Shown piece by piece: positions 1 to 6,996 of a DNA stretch of 40,721 nucleotides. Source of the stretch: Mycobacterium sp. 1465703.0 (GTDB lineage: Bacteria > Actinomycetota > Actinomycetes > Mycobacteriales > Mycobacteriaceae). Numbering within the stretch: the first letter of the stretch is position 1; the number at the start of each line of letters is the position of its first letter. The position numbers and the translations under genes are program-made. The notes under the pieces were generated by a model. That model was not told the DNA's origin and searched no databases. It was given only the letters and a program-made list of their open reading frames with translations. The DNA lies in contig NZ_LZKU01000286.1 of assembly GCF_001672975.1 (NCBI RefSeq), positions 1-40,721 of the forward strand, given 5' to 3'.

Positions 1-129
1 CGACCGCGAGATGTCGGTCAACGACCAGAGCACCTGCACACGAGTGGCGTCGGCCAGCATCCGGAACACCTCGACGACCAGATTGGCCTGATCGTCAGGC
101 AGCCGCCCGTTGCCATTATCTGCATGCAT
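1..129 (-). CDS. kmtR: ArsR/SmtB-family metal-sensing repressor, KmtR-like (N-terminal 43 residues)
   Basis: Forty-three codons run from an ATG at 129 to the window edge, so only the N-terminus is visible. The segment LPDDQANLVVEVFRMLADAT, followed by RVQVLWSL, is the first-helix region of an ArsR winged-helix repressor. It closely resembles what I remember of M. tuberculosis KmtR (Rv0827c), a nickel/cobalt-responsive repressor of metal-efflux genes. The metal ligands lie outside the window and cannot be checked. The neighbour at 174-671 matches the gene next to kmtR in M. tuberculosis, which supports the assignment. A second in-frame ATG-like start at 125 is out of frame and was ignored. Confidence 0.72.
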   Translation of the reverse strand, partial: MHADNGNGRLPDDQANLVVEVFRMLADATRVQVLWSLTDISRS

Positions 130-173
130 ACGCAAATACTAGCGAAGGCCCGTCCGGGTGCCAAGGGCCTAGT

Positions 174-671
174 TCAGGTGCACGGGACGGTCGTCGACCG
201 ACGGCCGCCGTTGCGCTCGTTCCAGAACCGGTAAACCTCCACCGCGTCCTCGTTGGGCTCGTAGCGCATGGGCAGGCGCCGCTGGTTCCATTCCTTGGCG
301 AATTCGTCGTAGAAGGTGGACAACTCGAAGTATTTGCGGTCATCCAGGTAGTACTGCTCGTAGCTTTCCCGAGTCGTCAGAAAGACGACTTCCTTGGGTG
401 AGCAGTAGTACAGCGAACCTAGGCACATCGGGCAGGGATGAGCCAGCACATAGATGGTGGTGTCGACGAGGTGCTCGGTGCCCAGCTTCATGCAGGCCTC
501 GCGGATGGCCAGGATCTCCGCGTGGGCGGTCGGGTCGTTGGTCTGGGCCACTTTGTTGGCGCTCTCGGCGAGAACCTCGCCATCCTGGACGATCACCGTC
601 GCGAATGGGCGGCCGCCTTCTTTCACGTTTCGGCGAGCCAACTCGATCGTCCGCTGGGCGAAATCGGTCAC
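174..671 (-). CDS. Cytidine/guanine-type nucleoside deaminase (Rv0828c-like)
   Basis: A 165-residue protein of the zinc-dependent cytidine deaminase fold. The zinc-binding and catalytic signature is complete: H50-A-E52 in TAHAEILAIR, and C80-P-M-C83 in HPCPMC. Family members deaminate cytosine, guanine or related bases in the cytoplasm; the substrate here is unknown. The start is a GTG at 671, preceded by GGAGGACCC as ribosome binding site. It lies 44 bp upstream of kmtR on the same strand and may be co-transcribed with it. The arrangement matches M. tuberculosis Rv0828c-Rv0827c as I recall it. The C-terminal 40 residues, rich in charged and aromatic residues, extend past the core fold. Confidence 0.8.
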   Translation of the reverse strand: MTDFAQRTIELARRNVKEGGRPFATVIVQDGEVLAESANKVAQTNDPTAHAEILAIREACMKLGTEHLVDTTIYVLAHPCPMCLGSLYYCSPKEVVFLTTRESYEQYYLDDRKYFELSTFYDEFAKEWNQRRLPMRYEPNEDAVEVYRFWNERNGGRRSTTVPCT

Positions 672-789
672 GGGTCCTCCGGCGTAAAACGGGAGCAGAT
701 ATCTCGGAGACTAGTCCCGCGGGCGGAGATACGACCCCGTGATGTTAACTAGATTGTCTATGTTTTTTTGGTCCGGTTAAGGGGGCACC

Positions 790-1689
790 ATGGCGCGCGC
801 TGATCGTGATCGCTGGGATCTGGCGACGAGTGTGGGGGCAACGGCGACGATGGTGGCCGCCCAGCGGGCGCTTTCTTCCGACGCGAAGTTGATCGACGAC
901 CCGTATGCCGCGCCACTGGTGCGCGCGGTTGGGATCGACGTCTACGTCCGGCTGGTCAACGGCGAAATCGGGGCCGGTGGGAACACGGAGTTCGATCCGC
1001 AGCGCATGGCGCGGGGGATGGCCTGCCGGACCCGGTTCTACGGCGAATTCTTTCTGGAGGCGACCCGCAGTGGCATCCGTCAGGCGGTGATTCTCGCGTC
1101 GGGCCTCGATTCCCGTGCCTATCGGTTGCCGTGGCCGGCCGGGGCAGTCGTCTACGAGGTCGATATGCCAGAGGTCATCGAATTCAAGACGCTGACGCTG
1201 CGCGGCCTAGGGGCCGAGCCGACCACCGAGCGGCGCACCGTCGCCATCGACCTGCGCGACGATTGGGCCGCGGCCCTGCAGGTGGCCGGATTCGATCCGC
1301 AGGCGCCCTCGGCGTGGAGTGCCGAAGGCCTGGTCGTCTACCTGCCCGACGAAGCCCAAGACGCGCTGTTCGACAACATCACCACACTGAGTGCCCCCGG
1401 CAGCCGTCTCGCATTTGAATTCGTGCCTGACACTGCGGTTTTCGCCGACCCGCGGTGGCGCGCGCACCACGACCGGATGAGCGAACTCGGGTTTGAGATC
1501 GACTTCAACGATCTCGTCTATCACGGCCGGCGCGGCCACATCGTCGACCGCCTGAGCCAGCGCGGCTGGCAGACCAGCTCCAAGACCATCGCGGAGTTGC
1601 ATGCGGCCAACGGGTTTGTTTACGCCGACGACGACGTCGCCGCGGCCTTCGCCGACGTCACCTACACCAGCGCGGTGCTCGGGCAATGA
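790..1689 (+). CDS. TIGR00027-family S-adenosylmethionine-dependent methyltransferase (Rv0830-like)
   Basis: A 299-residue member of the leucine-carboxyl-methyltransferase-like family (TIGR00027), which is greatly expanded in mycobacteria. The SAM-binding region is VILASGLDSRAYRL at about 100-113, followed by the acidic-loop motif VVYEVDMPEVIEFK. Further family signatures are DLRDDWAAAL and WSAEGLVVYLP. The ATG at 790 follows a good AAGGGGGC ribosome binding site. Its position between the deaminase and the tRNA-Lys/Glu/Asp/Phe cluster matches Rv0830. The methyl acceptor is unknown for this family. A paralogue of the same family sits inside the island at 6997-7941. Confidence 0.87.
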   Translation: MARADRDRWDLATSVGATATMVAAQRALSSDAKLIDDPYAAPLVRAVGIDVYVRLVNGEIGAGGNTEFDPQRMARGMACRTRFYGEFFLEATRSGIRQAVILASGLDSRAYRLPWPAGAVVYEVDMPEVIEFKTLTLRGLGAEPTTERRTVAIDLRDDWAAALQVAGFDPQAPSAWSAEGLVVYLPDEAQDALFDNITTLSAPGSRLAFEFVPDTAVFADPRWRAHHDRMSELGFEIDFNDLVYHGRRGHIVDRLSQRGWQTSSKTIAELHAANGFVYADDDVAAAFADVTYTSAVLGQ

Positions 1690-1732
1690 GCCGTCATTTC
1701 AGTGCGCACAGCCGGGGCGATGCGCGTTGTGG

Positions 1733-1805
1733 TGCCCCCACTAGGACTCGAACCTAGGACCTGCGGATTAAAAGTCCGTAGCTCTACCAACTGAGCTATA
1801 GGGGC
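1733..1805 (-). tRNA. tRNA-Lys (anticodon TTT)
   Basis: Read on the minus strand, the cloverleaf starts GCCCCTA at 1805 and ends TGGGGGC plus discriminator A at 1733. A CCA is encoded at 1730-1732. The anticodon loop reads CTTTTAA and the T-loop TTCGAGT. It is the only member of the local cluster on the minus strand. Confidence 0.95.
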
Positions 1806-1929
1806 CGCGGAGATTCAGGATACTTGGACCGAAAACGAGGCTCGTTTGAGGATTGGGCACACCGTGACCTAAGCTGACGTGGCTCCCAGCGAAACCACGT
1901 TGTGAGTACCCCGGAGTGATTCGGTTCTG

Positions 1930-2002
1930 GCCCCCATCGTCTAGTGGCCTAGGACGCCGCCCTTTCACGGCGGTAGCACGGGTTCGAATCCCGTTGGGGG
2001 TA
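1930..2002 (+). tRNA. tRNA-Glu (anticodon TTC)
   Basis: A 73-nt cloverleaf beginning GCCCCCA, with anticodon loop CTTTCAC and T-loop TTCGAAT. It ends TGGGGGT plus discriminator A, so the first acceptor pair is G-U. No CCA is encoded. It lies divergent from tRNA-Lys. Confidence 0.95.
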
Positions 2003-2041
2003 CGCGCAACGGCGGTAACGTTGGAGCGAGCAGTACAGCAA

Positions 2042-2115
2042 GGCCCTGTGGCGCAGTTGGTTAGCGCGCCGCCCTGTCACGGCGGAGGTCGCGGGTTCGA
2101 GTCCCGTCAGGGTCG
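2042..2115 (+). tRNA. tRNA-Asp (anticodon GTC)
   Basis: A 74-nt cloverleaf with acceptor arms GGCCCTG and CAGGGTC, anticodon loop CTGTCAC and discriminator G. CCA is encoded at 2116-2118. It lies 39 bp downstream of tRNA-Glu in the same orientation, so the two are probably co-transcribed. Confidence 0.95.
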
Positions 2116-2144
2116 CCAGCGCGGCGATGCATTCGCTGCCTTCC

Positions 2145-2218
2145 GGCCAGGTAGCTCAGTCGGTACGAGCGTCCGCCTGAAAAGCGGAAGGTCGGCGGTT
2201 CGATCCCGCCCCTGGCCA
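2145..2218 (+). tRNA. tRNA-Phe (anticodon GAA), integration target of the island
   Basis: A 74-nt cloverleaf starting GGCCAGG and ending CCTGGCC plus discriminator A, with CCA encoded at 2219-2221. The anticodon loop CTGAAAA carries GAA. It remains a complete tRNA. Its 3' part, from the end of the anticodon stem through CCA (2176-2221), is duplicated exactly at 8802-8847. The integration event therefore kept the tRNA functional at the left end. Confidence 0.95.
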
Positions 2219-2221
2219 CCA
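2176..2221 (+). repeat. attL: 46-bp direct repeat formed by the 3' end of tRNA-Phe
   Basis: This 46-bp segment covers the anticodon loop, variable region, T-arm, acceptor strand and CCA of tRNA-Phe. It is identical to 8802-8847 in the same orientation. Similarity stops at both edges: G precedes this copy and A the other, and C follows this copy and G the other. The integrase remnant begins 24 bp inside the element from this end, the classic arrangement for a tRNA-targeting tyrosine recombinase. Confidence 0.92.
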
Positions 2222-2244
2222 CGTTCTACCTGTAACGACACGGG

Positions 2245-2578
2245 TTATGCACTCGATGGTTGGTTTGATTCGTCCGGTTCTTGTCCGGTCTTGAGTGTCT
2301 GAATCTCAGCCGCATGTAGCTGATCGAGGTTGGTTGCGACTTGGTCCAGCTCGTCGGCGTAGAGGTCGCTATAGATGTTGGCGGTGACGGTCGGGGTCGA
2401 GTGGCCCATGGTCTTTTGCACGTAGCGAAGGTCGGCACCTGATTTCCGGGCCAGGCTGGCGTAGGTGTGGCGTAAGTCGTGAATCGTCAGCGGGGCGAGG
2501 TGCGTTTTCTTTAGGACTTTGTTCCAGTGCGTGTGTCGGCGCCAATTGTTGGATCGCAACAGTTTTCCGGTGGGCGAT
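2245..2578 (-). pseudogene. Tyrosine recombinase (phage-type integrase), C-terminal catalytic fragment
   Basis: About 110 codons of an integrase C-terminus are open from roughly 2575 to a TAA at 2245. Box II HDLRH (H-x-x-R), the MGH motif and the nucleophile region NIYSDLY are all visible. The N-terminal arm-binding and core-binding domains and the box I arginine are absent. Recognisable integrase sequence (SPTGKLL, then NNWRR) starts directly after an in-frame TGA, and upstream of that point the minus strand encodes an epimerase in another frame. The fragment therefore has no start of its own. Its position next to attL fits the enzyme that inserted the island at tRNA-Phe. Confidence 0.85.
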
Positions 2579-3103
2579 CACACCGCCGAGGCGCAGTATC
2601 ACCCAATCCAGATGGGACTGTCGGACAACGCCTTCGGCGGCAACTTTCTGTGCTCCGTACACGTCGAACGGCGCGAGCCGGGTGTCTGAAGTTAATATCT
2701 CGCTTTCCATGTGTGGATTGCGCGGCCCGTACACGCTCACGCTTGACGCTTGCACGAACCGCGGTGGCGCAGTCAGACCTGAGGCTTCGCTTATCAGAAG
2801 TGCGGTTGCCTCGACGTTGACTCTGTGTGCGCTGGCCGGTTGTTTGTAGCAGAAGGGGGGTATCACGGCCGCCAGGTGGATGATCGCCGCCGGACGAACG
2901 GCCGCGAGTAGTGTCTGGACCTGGGAGCGCTGAGTGAGGTCACACCATCGCGTGCTGGCGTCGCCAAACCGTGTGGCGATTCGTCGATTTGCCGCCGTGT
3001 CCAGGTCGGTGGCGACGACCGGGATGCCGGCTTTGCGTAATCGGGCAACGGTCGCCGACCCGACCAAGCCGCATGCACCGGTCACAAGTACTCGCTCGGG
3101 CAT
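2369..3103 (-). pseudogene. NAD-dependent epimerase/dehydratase, 3'-truncated by fusion to the integrase remnant
   Basis: The first ~175 residues, from the ATG at 3103 to about 2577, are a short-chain epimerase. GACGLVG at residues 9-15 is the Rossmann glycine motif, and DVYGAQK carries the YxxxK catalytic pair. Homology stops after LRLGGVI. The frame then runs out-of-phase through the integrase remnant to a stop at 2369, so any product carries about 65 unrelated residues and lacks the substrate-binding C-terminal region. The start is supported by AGGAGAG just upstream. It lies 128 bp downstream of the EXPERA-like gene on the same strand, and that gap contains a 13-bp inverted repeat. Residual function is unlikely but not excluded. 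Confidence 0.75.
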
Positions 3104-3140
3104 CCGACTCTCCTGTCTTTATCCGGCAGAGCCCGCGCGA

Positions 3141-3220
3141 GGCCCATCCCGGCACACGGGCCAGTTCCGTGGCTGGTGTCGTGTTCACCGGCGGGAGCAG
3201 CACGCGAGCCGGGATGGGCC
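3141..3220. repeat. 13-bp perfect inverted repeat (arms 3141-3153 and 3208-3220)
   Basis: GGCCCATCCCGGC at 3141-3153 is the exact reverse complement of 3208-3220, with a 54-bp loop. It fills most of the gap between the EXPERA-like gene and the truncated epimerase. It could be a long-loop transcription terminator, an mRNA-stabilising stem, or the ends of a tiny mobile element. There is no T-run to support a classical terminator. Confidence 0.55.
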
Positions 3221-3231
3221 GTCTCTACCTG

Positions 3232-4059
3232 TCAGTTGGTATGTGCAGCAACGGCAACGGCGGGCTGAGCGGTCGTTCGGTTCGCTGGCGTGGCTGCATT
3301 CAAGGCCTTGATTCCGTAGAGGTAGCCCAGTTGCTTGGCGACAAACGGCATGCTCACGATCGGCGCGATCATCCAGGGCAGATTCTCATAGATCAGCACG
3401 ATCGCGACGTCCCAGAATCCATGACGTGGGAAGTTGGGGAATCCGTGGCGAGCTTCGGCGACGAAGTAGATGAAGAAGACGGTCAACATCGCCGCCATCG
3501 TGGCGAAAGTCCACCACAGCGGCCGGATGCGCTTGTCGGGATCGTTGCCTGCCCTGCGCAGCTTCCACCACGAGTACAGCAGGACGGCGGCACCGATCAC
3601 CACGGTCAACTCCATGGCCCACAAGGGTCCGTCGCTGTTGAGGTACCGGACGTCGTTGATGCCGTAGTACCAGATGACCCATCCCCATCGTTGGTGGTCG
3701 TTGATGTGCATCCAGCCCATGAGATCACCCACGAGCCAGATCAATTCCCACCACAGTTCGCTTGCCGCACCGGCGATGCAGAACCACAGCATCGAGAACT
3801 CGTTGGCCTTCTCCAACGTCGTTCGCGTTTCACCCGGGGTGTCGAACCACGCCGTGGCGAACATGACGAAAACCGGTGTCATGAACACGAAGCACGTGAT
3901 GGTGCCGGTCAACGGCACCATGGGAATCCAACCGAAGCCCACACCGAGGATGACGGCGACGGCGGCCGTCGCCGTTATCGCTGCGCACCATTTGTAGATG
4001 CTGACGCGCTGTTTGGCCCACGGTTTGGTGAAGTCGTGGTGTAGGGCGTGGGTTGTCAT
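3232..4059 (-). CDS. Polytopic membrane protein, EXPERA/emopamil-binding-like
   Basis: A 275-residue protein with about six hydrophobic segments, at roughly 22-44, 46-71, 87-115, 147-165, 181-201 and 216-245. Between them lie EFSMLW, the glutamates of SELWWE, and NDVRYL followed by WAMELTVV. This D-x-RY ... ME spacing recalls the acidic ligand-binding residues of EXPERA-domain proteins (sterol isomerase EBP, TMEM97). The match is partial and from memory, so function is not established. The start at 4059 follows GGAGGGACC; an upstream in-frame extension to 4230 lacks support. The gene is divergent from the TetR gene at 4306 and is probably its target. A sterol- or lipid-binding role is inference only. 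Confidence 0.6.
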   Translation of the reverse strand: MTTHALHHDFTKPWAKQRVSIYKWCAAITATAAVAVILGVGFGWIPMVPLTGTITCFVFMTPVFVMFATAWFDTPGETRTTLEKANEFSMLWFCIAGAASELWWELIWLVGDLMGWMHINDHQRWGWVIWYYGINDVRYLNSDGPLWAMELTVVIGAAVLLYSWWKLRRAGNDPDKRIRPLWWTFATMAAMLTVFFIYFVAEARHGFPNFPRHGFWDVAIVLIYENLPWMIAPIVSMPFVAKQLGYLYGIKALNAATPANRTTAQPAVAVAAHTN

Positions 4060-4131
4060 CGCAGGTCCCTCCGGTCCGCTCGTATGAATCCAACCGGAAC
4101 GGCCTGCTCGCCCAAACCGGCATCCGGTTTG

Positions 4132-4273
4132 CAGAATCTGCATTCTGAAATCTAGCATTGCTCTCGTGACTGAGGCAATGGCTGCTGAGTTAGTGTGCGT
4201 CTGGGTCCCGGGGTTCGGTCTGGCAGCCAAACCCGGTCAGCGGGCCGCGTCGCCAAGGCTGAATCTAGAATTG
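4132..4273. promoter_or_regulatory. Divergent control region with candidate TetR operator sites
   Basis: The 246-bp gap between the EXPERA-like gene and the TetR gene contains the inverted repeat CAGAAT-CTGC-ATTCTG at 4132-4147. It also holds two related 14-15-bp boxes, TGAAATCTAGCATTG at 4146-4160 and TGAATCTAGAATTG at 4260-4273. One box lies near each gene start. The spacing suits a regulator that represses both directions. No confident -10/-35 pair was assigned. Confidence 0.4.
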
Positions 4274-4305
4274 TCGCGAACGCCGACTGAAGGAGCCGCT
4301 GACCT

Positions 4306-4977
4306 ATGACAAGGGGCTCAAGCGTCCGCCAGGCACGTCGAGAGATGTACCGACAGCTGATTATCGCCGCAGCAGAACTGGAATTCGCCAGGAGCGGCTT
4401 CGAGAAGACGAAGGTTGCCGACATCGCCCGCACGGCTGACGTGTCGGTGGACACGGTGTACAAGAATTTCGGCGGCAAGAATGACATTTGGGAGGCACTC
4501 AATCGGCAGCGTATGGATGGGTTCATCGCTGCCGGCGAACGTGCAACCTACGGCCTGACCTCACCGCTGGAGCGGTTGTTGTGCCTCGCTCGGGCCCAGG
4601 TCATGTTCTTTGCCGAGCATCCCAACTTCCTGGAGCTTCACATTCGGGAGGGGTGGAGCTGGGCTACCGCGGGGCTCGAACTGTGGCGCGGCGGTCAGCG
4701 CGACGCATGGCGCACGGGCCTCGGCATTGTGACGCGACTGGCAGAGGACGCCATCGCGGCAGGCGAGATCATCACGTTACGCCCGAACGTGGTGGCCGGG
4801 CTGGCGGTCTCTGCGCTGCAGGTCTGGTTGACCGATTGGGTCAACTCTGGATCCGACCGTCCTGCTCAGGAGGTGGCCGATGACCTCGTCGCGCACCTAC
4901 AGCGGGCGCTGGCGACGGCCGGCGCGCTGCCGTCCGGGCGCGCCGAGGCGACGGCCTCGCCGCACGGTGCGAATTAG
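4306..4977 (+). CDS. TetR/AcrR-family transcriptional regulator
   Basis: A 223-residue protein with a TetR-type helix-turn-helix at about 35-62, where VADIARTADVSVDTVYKNFG carries the typical recognition helix. The C-terminal ligand-binding domain shows no recognisable subfamily signature. The ATG at 4306 follows GAAGGAG. It is divergent from the EXPERA-like gene, and the shared gap has repeated boxes. It therefore most likely autoregulates and controls that membrane protein, perhaps with the alpha/beta hydrolase remnant downstream. The tail after residue 205 is alanine-rich and probably unstructured. Confidence 0.88.
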   Translation: MTRGSSVRQARREMYRQLIIAAAELEFARSGFEKTKVADIARTADVSVDTVYKNFGGKNDIWEALNRQRMDGFIAAGERATYGLTSPLERLLCLARAQVMFFAEHPNFLELHIREGWSWATAGLELWRGGQRDAWRTGLGIVTRLAEDAIAAGEIITLRPNVVAGLAVSALQVWLTDWVNSGSDRPAQEVADDLVAHLQRALATAGALPSGRAEATASPHGAN

Positions 4978-4994
4978 ATCGTTAGCTTCGCCGA

Positions 4995-5915
4995 CTAGCG
5001 GCGCCGCGCGAACAGCGTGGCGAGGAATGCACATGCTGCTCGGCAACCTCGGTGAAATTCGGGCCGCCGGGCCATGCGTCGAAGTGATCGCCACCGTAGT
5101 ACCGCGCCGTCGCACGGGCTTTGGTCGCGGCGACGGCCGCGGCGCGCGGCGGTGCGCTGCGATCGTCGTCGCCGATTTGCACCAGTGTCGGGCACGTGAT
5201 GCGCCGGGCGCCGCGGGTAGGACGGTAGCGCAAGAGTTCGAATCCGATTGCCGCGTCGATCCGGTTGCACCACGTAGGTCCGGCCAGCGACGTGTAACGG
5301 TCGAAGGCGCCGCTGAGATTGATGGCCCCGTCGCTACCCGGCGGCGCGACGATCGGGATGGTGACCGGGTCGCCACCGCGCAAGGTCGACAGTTGGCTAT
5401 GCAGACCGGCCCATGCGCAGCGAGCCACCGACGCCGCGCTGCAGTGCCGTAGTGCCAGCGCTGCGGCCGCCAGCCGTCCACGAGCGGTGTCAACGCAATG
5501 ACCGCCGCGAGATCACGACGTTGCGCAGCGACAGTGATGACATGCCCGCCCCCCAGGGAGATGCCCCAAAGGATGACCCGATTCGGCTCCACTCCTGGGA
5601 GTGCGCGGGCCACTTCCACCGCGGTGTGCAGGTCCTCGACCTCTGGCGGCGCATCGACACCGACTGCCGAGCTGCACCGGACGAGGCGCCGAATCCACGG
5701 TAATCGACGGCGAGCACGTCGGCCCCTGTCGCACAGAACTTTTCGGCGAAGGGCTGCAGCCCGGTGTCGATCGTTCCCCCGACGCCGTGTGCCATGACGA
5801 CGATCGGCCTCCCGGCGGAACTGCGGAGTCTGTCGTTCTGCGAGACCAGTCGCCAGCCGGGGCACAGCTCGCCCGACGACGGGAATTCGACGTCGTCGAT
5901 GCTGTATGTCGTCAT
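4995..5915 (-). pseudogene. Alpha/beta hydrolase, broken by about three frameshifts
   Basis: Reading the minus strand from the ATG at 5915, frame one gives a hydrolase N-terminus (PIVVMAHGVGG, VLAVDYRGFG) to about 5670. Homology continues in a second frame with the nucleophile elbow WGISLGGG. It moves to a third frame near 5435 (LVQIGDDD, then GGDHFDAWPGG with the catalytic His region). The last residues, FLATLFARRR, sit in yet another frame near 5015. All elements of an Asp/Ser/His hydrolase are present but no frame spans them. It converges on the TetR gene with a 17-bp gap. Clustered sequencing errors could mimic this, but three shifts in 0.9 kb of otherwise clean sequence favour a decayed gene. 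Confidence 0.8.
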
Positions 5916-6082
5916 CGATGCCGGGGCACTGTTGTCAGCTCACGCCGATGCTCGCCACGCGATCCACCGCAGACCCCATTTGCGAACAGAATGATGTTTC
6001 CGACTATACGATCGGTGGTTACGATTCTGGTCTCATCCGAGACGAAGAGGACCCAACAACCTGGGGCGGGCAGACTCCAGGC

Positions 6083-6143
6083 GGCAGAACTGGTGAGCTA
6101 TTCTGGCGACATTAGTTCTGCAAATAAGAACAGTGGTTCTGCC
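6083..6143. promoter_or_regulatory. Nested inverted repeats upstream of the thioesterase gene
   Basis: GGCAGAAC at 6083-6090 pairs exactly with GTTCTGCC at 6136-6143. Inside them GTTCT at 6115-6119 pairs with AGAAC at 6127-6131, separated by 7 bp. All share the GTTCT/AGAAC core. The array lies 58-118 bp upstream of the thioesterase start, in the divergent gap with the hydrolase pseudogene, and looks like a multi-site operator. The binding protein is unknown; the island TetR is a candidate. Confidence 0.4.
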
Positions 6144-6200
6144 GCGCCGAGGGATGACAGGTGTGGCTGGCGCCCCGGCCGACGACCCGATGGAAACCTC

Positions 6201-6854
6201 ATGACCTCTACACAGCCCAGCTCCGCGACGGTGATGCTGCCGCCGGCCCATACCGACAGCGCCAGGTTCCCCAGCTACGTGCCCATAAGTGGGAGGCCCG
6301 ATTTCGCGACTTTCGTGGCCGGGATGCGCACGCTGCAAGACCTGGTGAGCTCCGTCGCTCCCGATGAAGCCACCTGGCGTTCGGCCACAGCACACCTCGA
6401 TGCGTTGACGACGCTGCTGCAACCGCACCGTGCCGGGGAAGGGGAACCACCAGCAGGTCGGGCAATTGATCTGCCAGGCATGGGCAACCCGCTCCTGCCG
6501 CCGTTTCGGATCACCGCCGCCGGACCCGAAGGCACCACTGTCGAAGGTCGGTTCAGCCGCTACTACCTGGGCGCCAACGGCATCGTGCTCGGAGGCGTCG
6601 TGCCACTGCTGTTCGACTGGCTGCTTGCAGTCACGACCACCGCCGCTGGGCGCCCATTGAGTCGCACCGCCTATCTCAACGTCGAGTACCGTGCACCGAT
6701 ATCGATTGACATGGATCTCATCGCCCACGGCGAGGTCACCAGTGTCGACGGGCGGAAAAGCCACACGGCGGCAAACATCGTCGCTGCCGACGGACACACC
6801 GTGCTAGCCGAAGCCAAGAGCCTGATGATCGCACTCAGCGCTCATCACCGATGA
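6201..6854 (+). CDS. Hotdog-fold acyl-CoA thioesterase, PaaI-like
   Basis: A 217-residue protein whose C-terminal half is a PaaI-type hotdog domain. GANGIVLGGVVPLLFDWLLA is the helix-containing active-site segment, where an N-G...GG...D pattern replaces the usual HGG...D. LSRTAYLNVEYRAPI is the following strand pair. Such enzymes hydrolyse acyl-CoA esters, so this would release a free acid. The N-terminal ~90 residues are an extension seen in mycobacterial versions. The ATG at 6201 is chosen because homology starts there. The frame stays open upstream to 5601 across sequence that encodes the hydrolase pseudogene on the other strand. The ribosome binding site is weak. Confidence 0.75.
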   Translation: MTSTQPSSATVMLPPAHTDSARFPSYVPISGRPDFATFVAGMRTLQDLVSSVAPDEATWRSATAHLDALTTLLQPHRAGEGEPPAGRAIDLPGMGNPLLPPFRITAAGPEGTTVEGRFSRYYLGANGIVLGGVVPLLFDWLLAVTTTAAGRPLSRTAYLNVEYRAPISIDMDLIAHGEVTSVDGRKSHTAANIVAADGHTVLAEAKSLMIALSAHHR

Positions 6855-6996
6855 AAATTGCTGACAGCGTCACCGCTAAACCATTGCTGAACAACAAGAT
6901 CGGGAACGTCCAGGCTTCCCGCCACGGGGCGGGGCAATCCATGGGAACAAAGAATTTTCGTCTCGGGCGCGCAGTTCAACAGTTAGCGAATTCAAT

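Noticed and set aside
2971..4044. 357-codon plus-strand ORF over the EXPERA-like gene
   Set aside because: It is a shadow of the minus-strand membrane protein: arginine/histidine-rich translation and no homology.
3232..4230. Longer start of the EXPERA-like protein at 4230
   Set aside because: The extra 57 residues run through the repeated boxes of the control region and lack a ribosome binding site. The ATG at 4059 has a strong one.
5601..6200. 200-codon N-terminal extension of the thioesterase frame
   Set aside because: It crosses the hydrolase pseudogene and the inverted-repeat region. The translation is low-complexity and homology starts at 6201.
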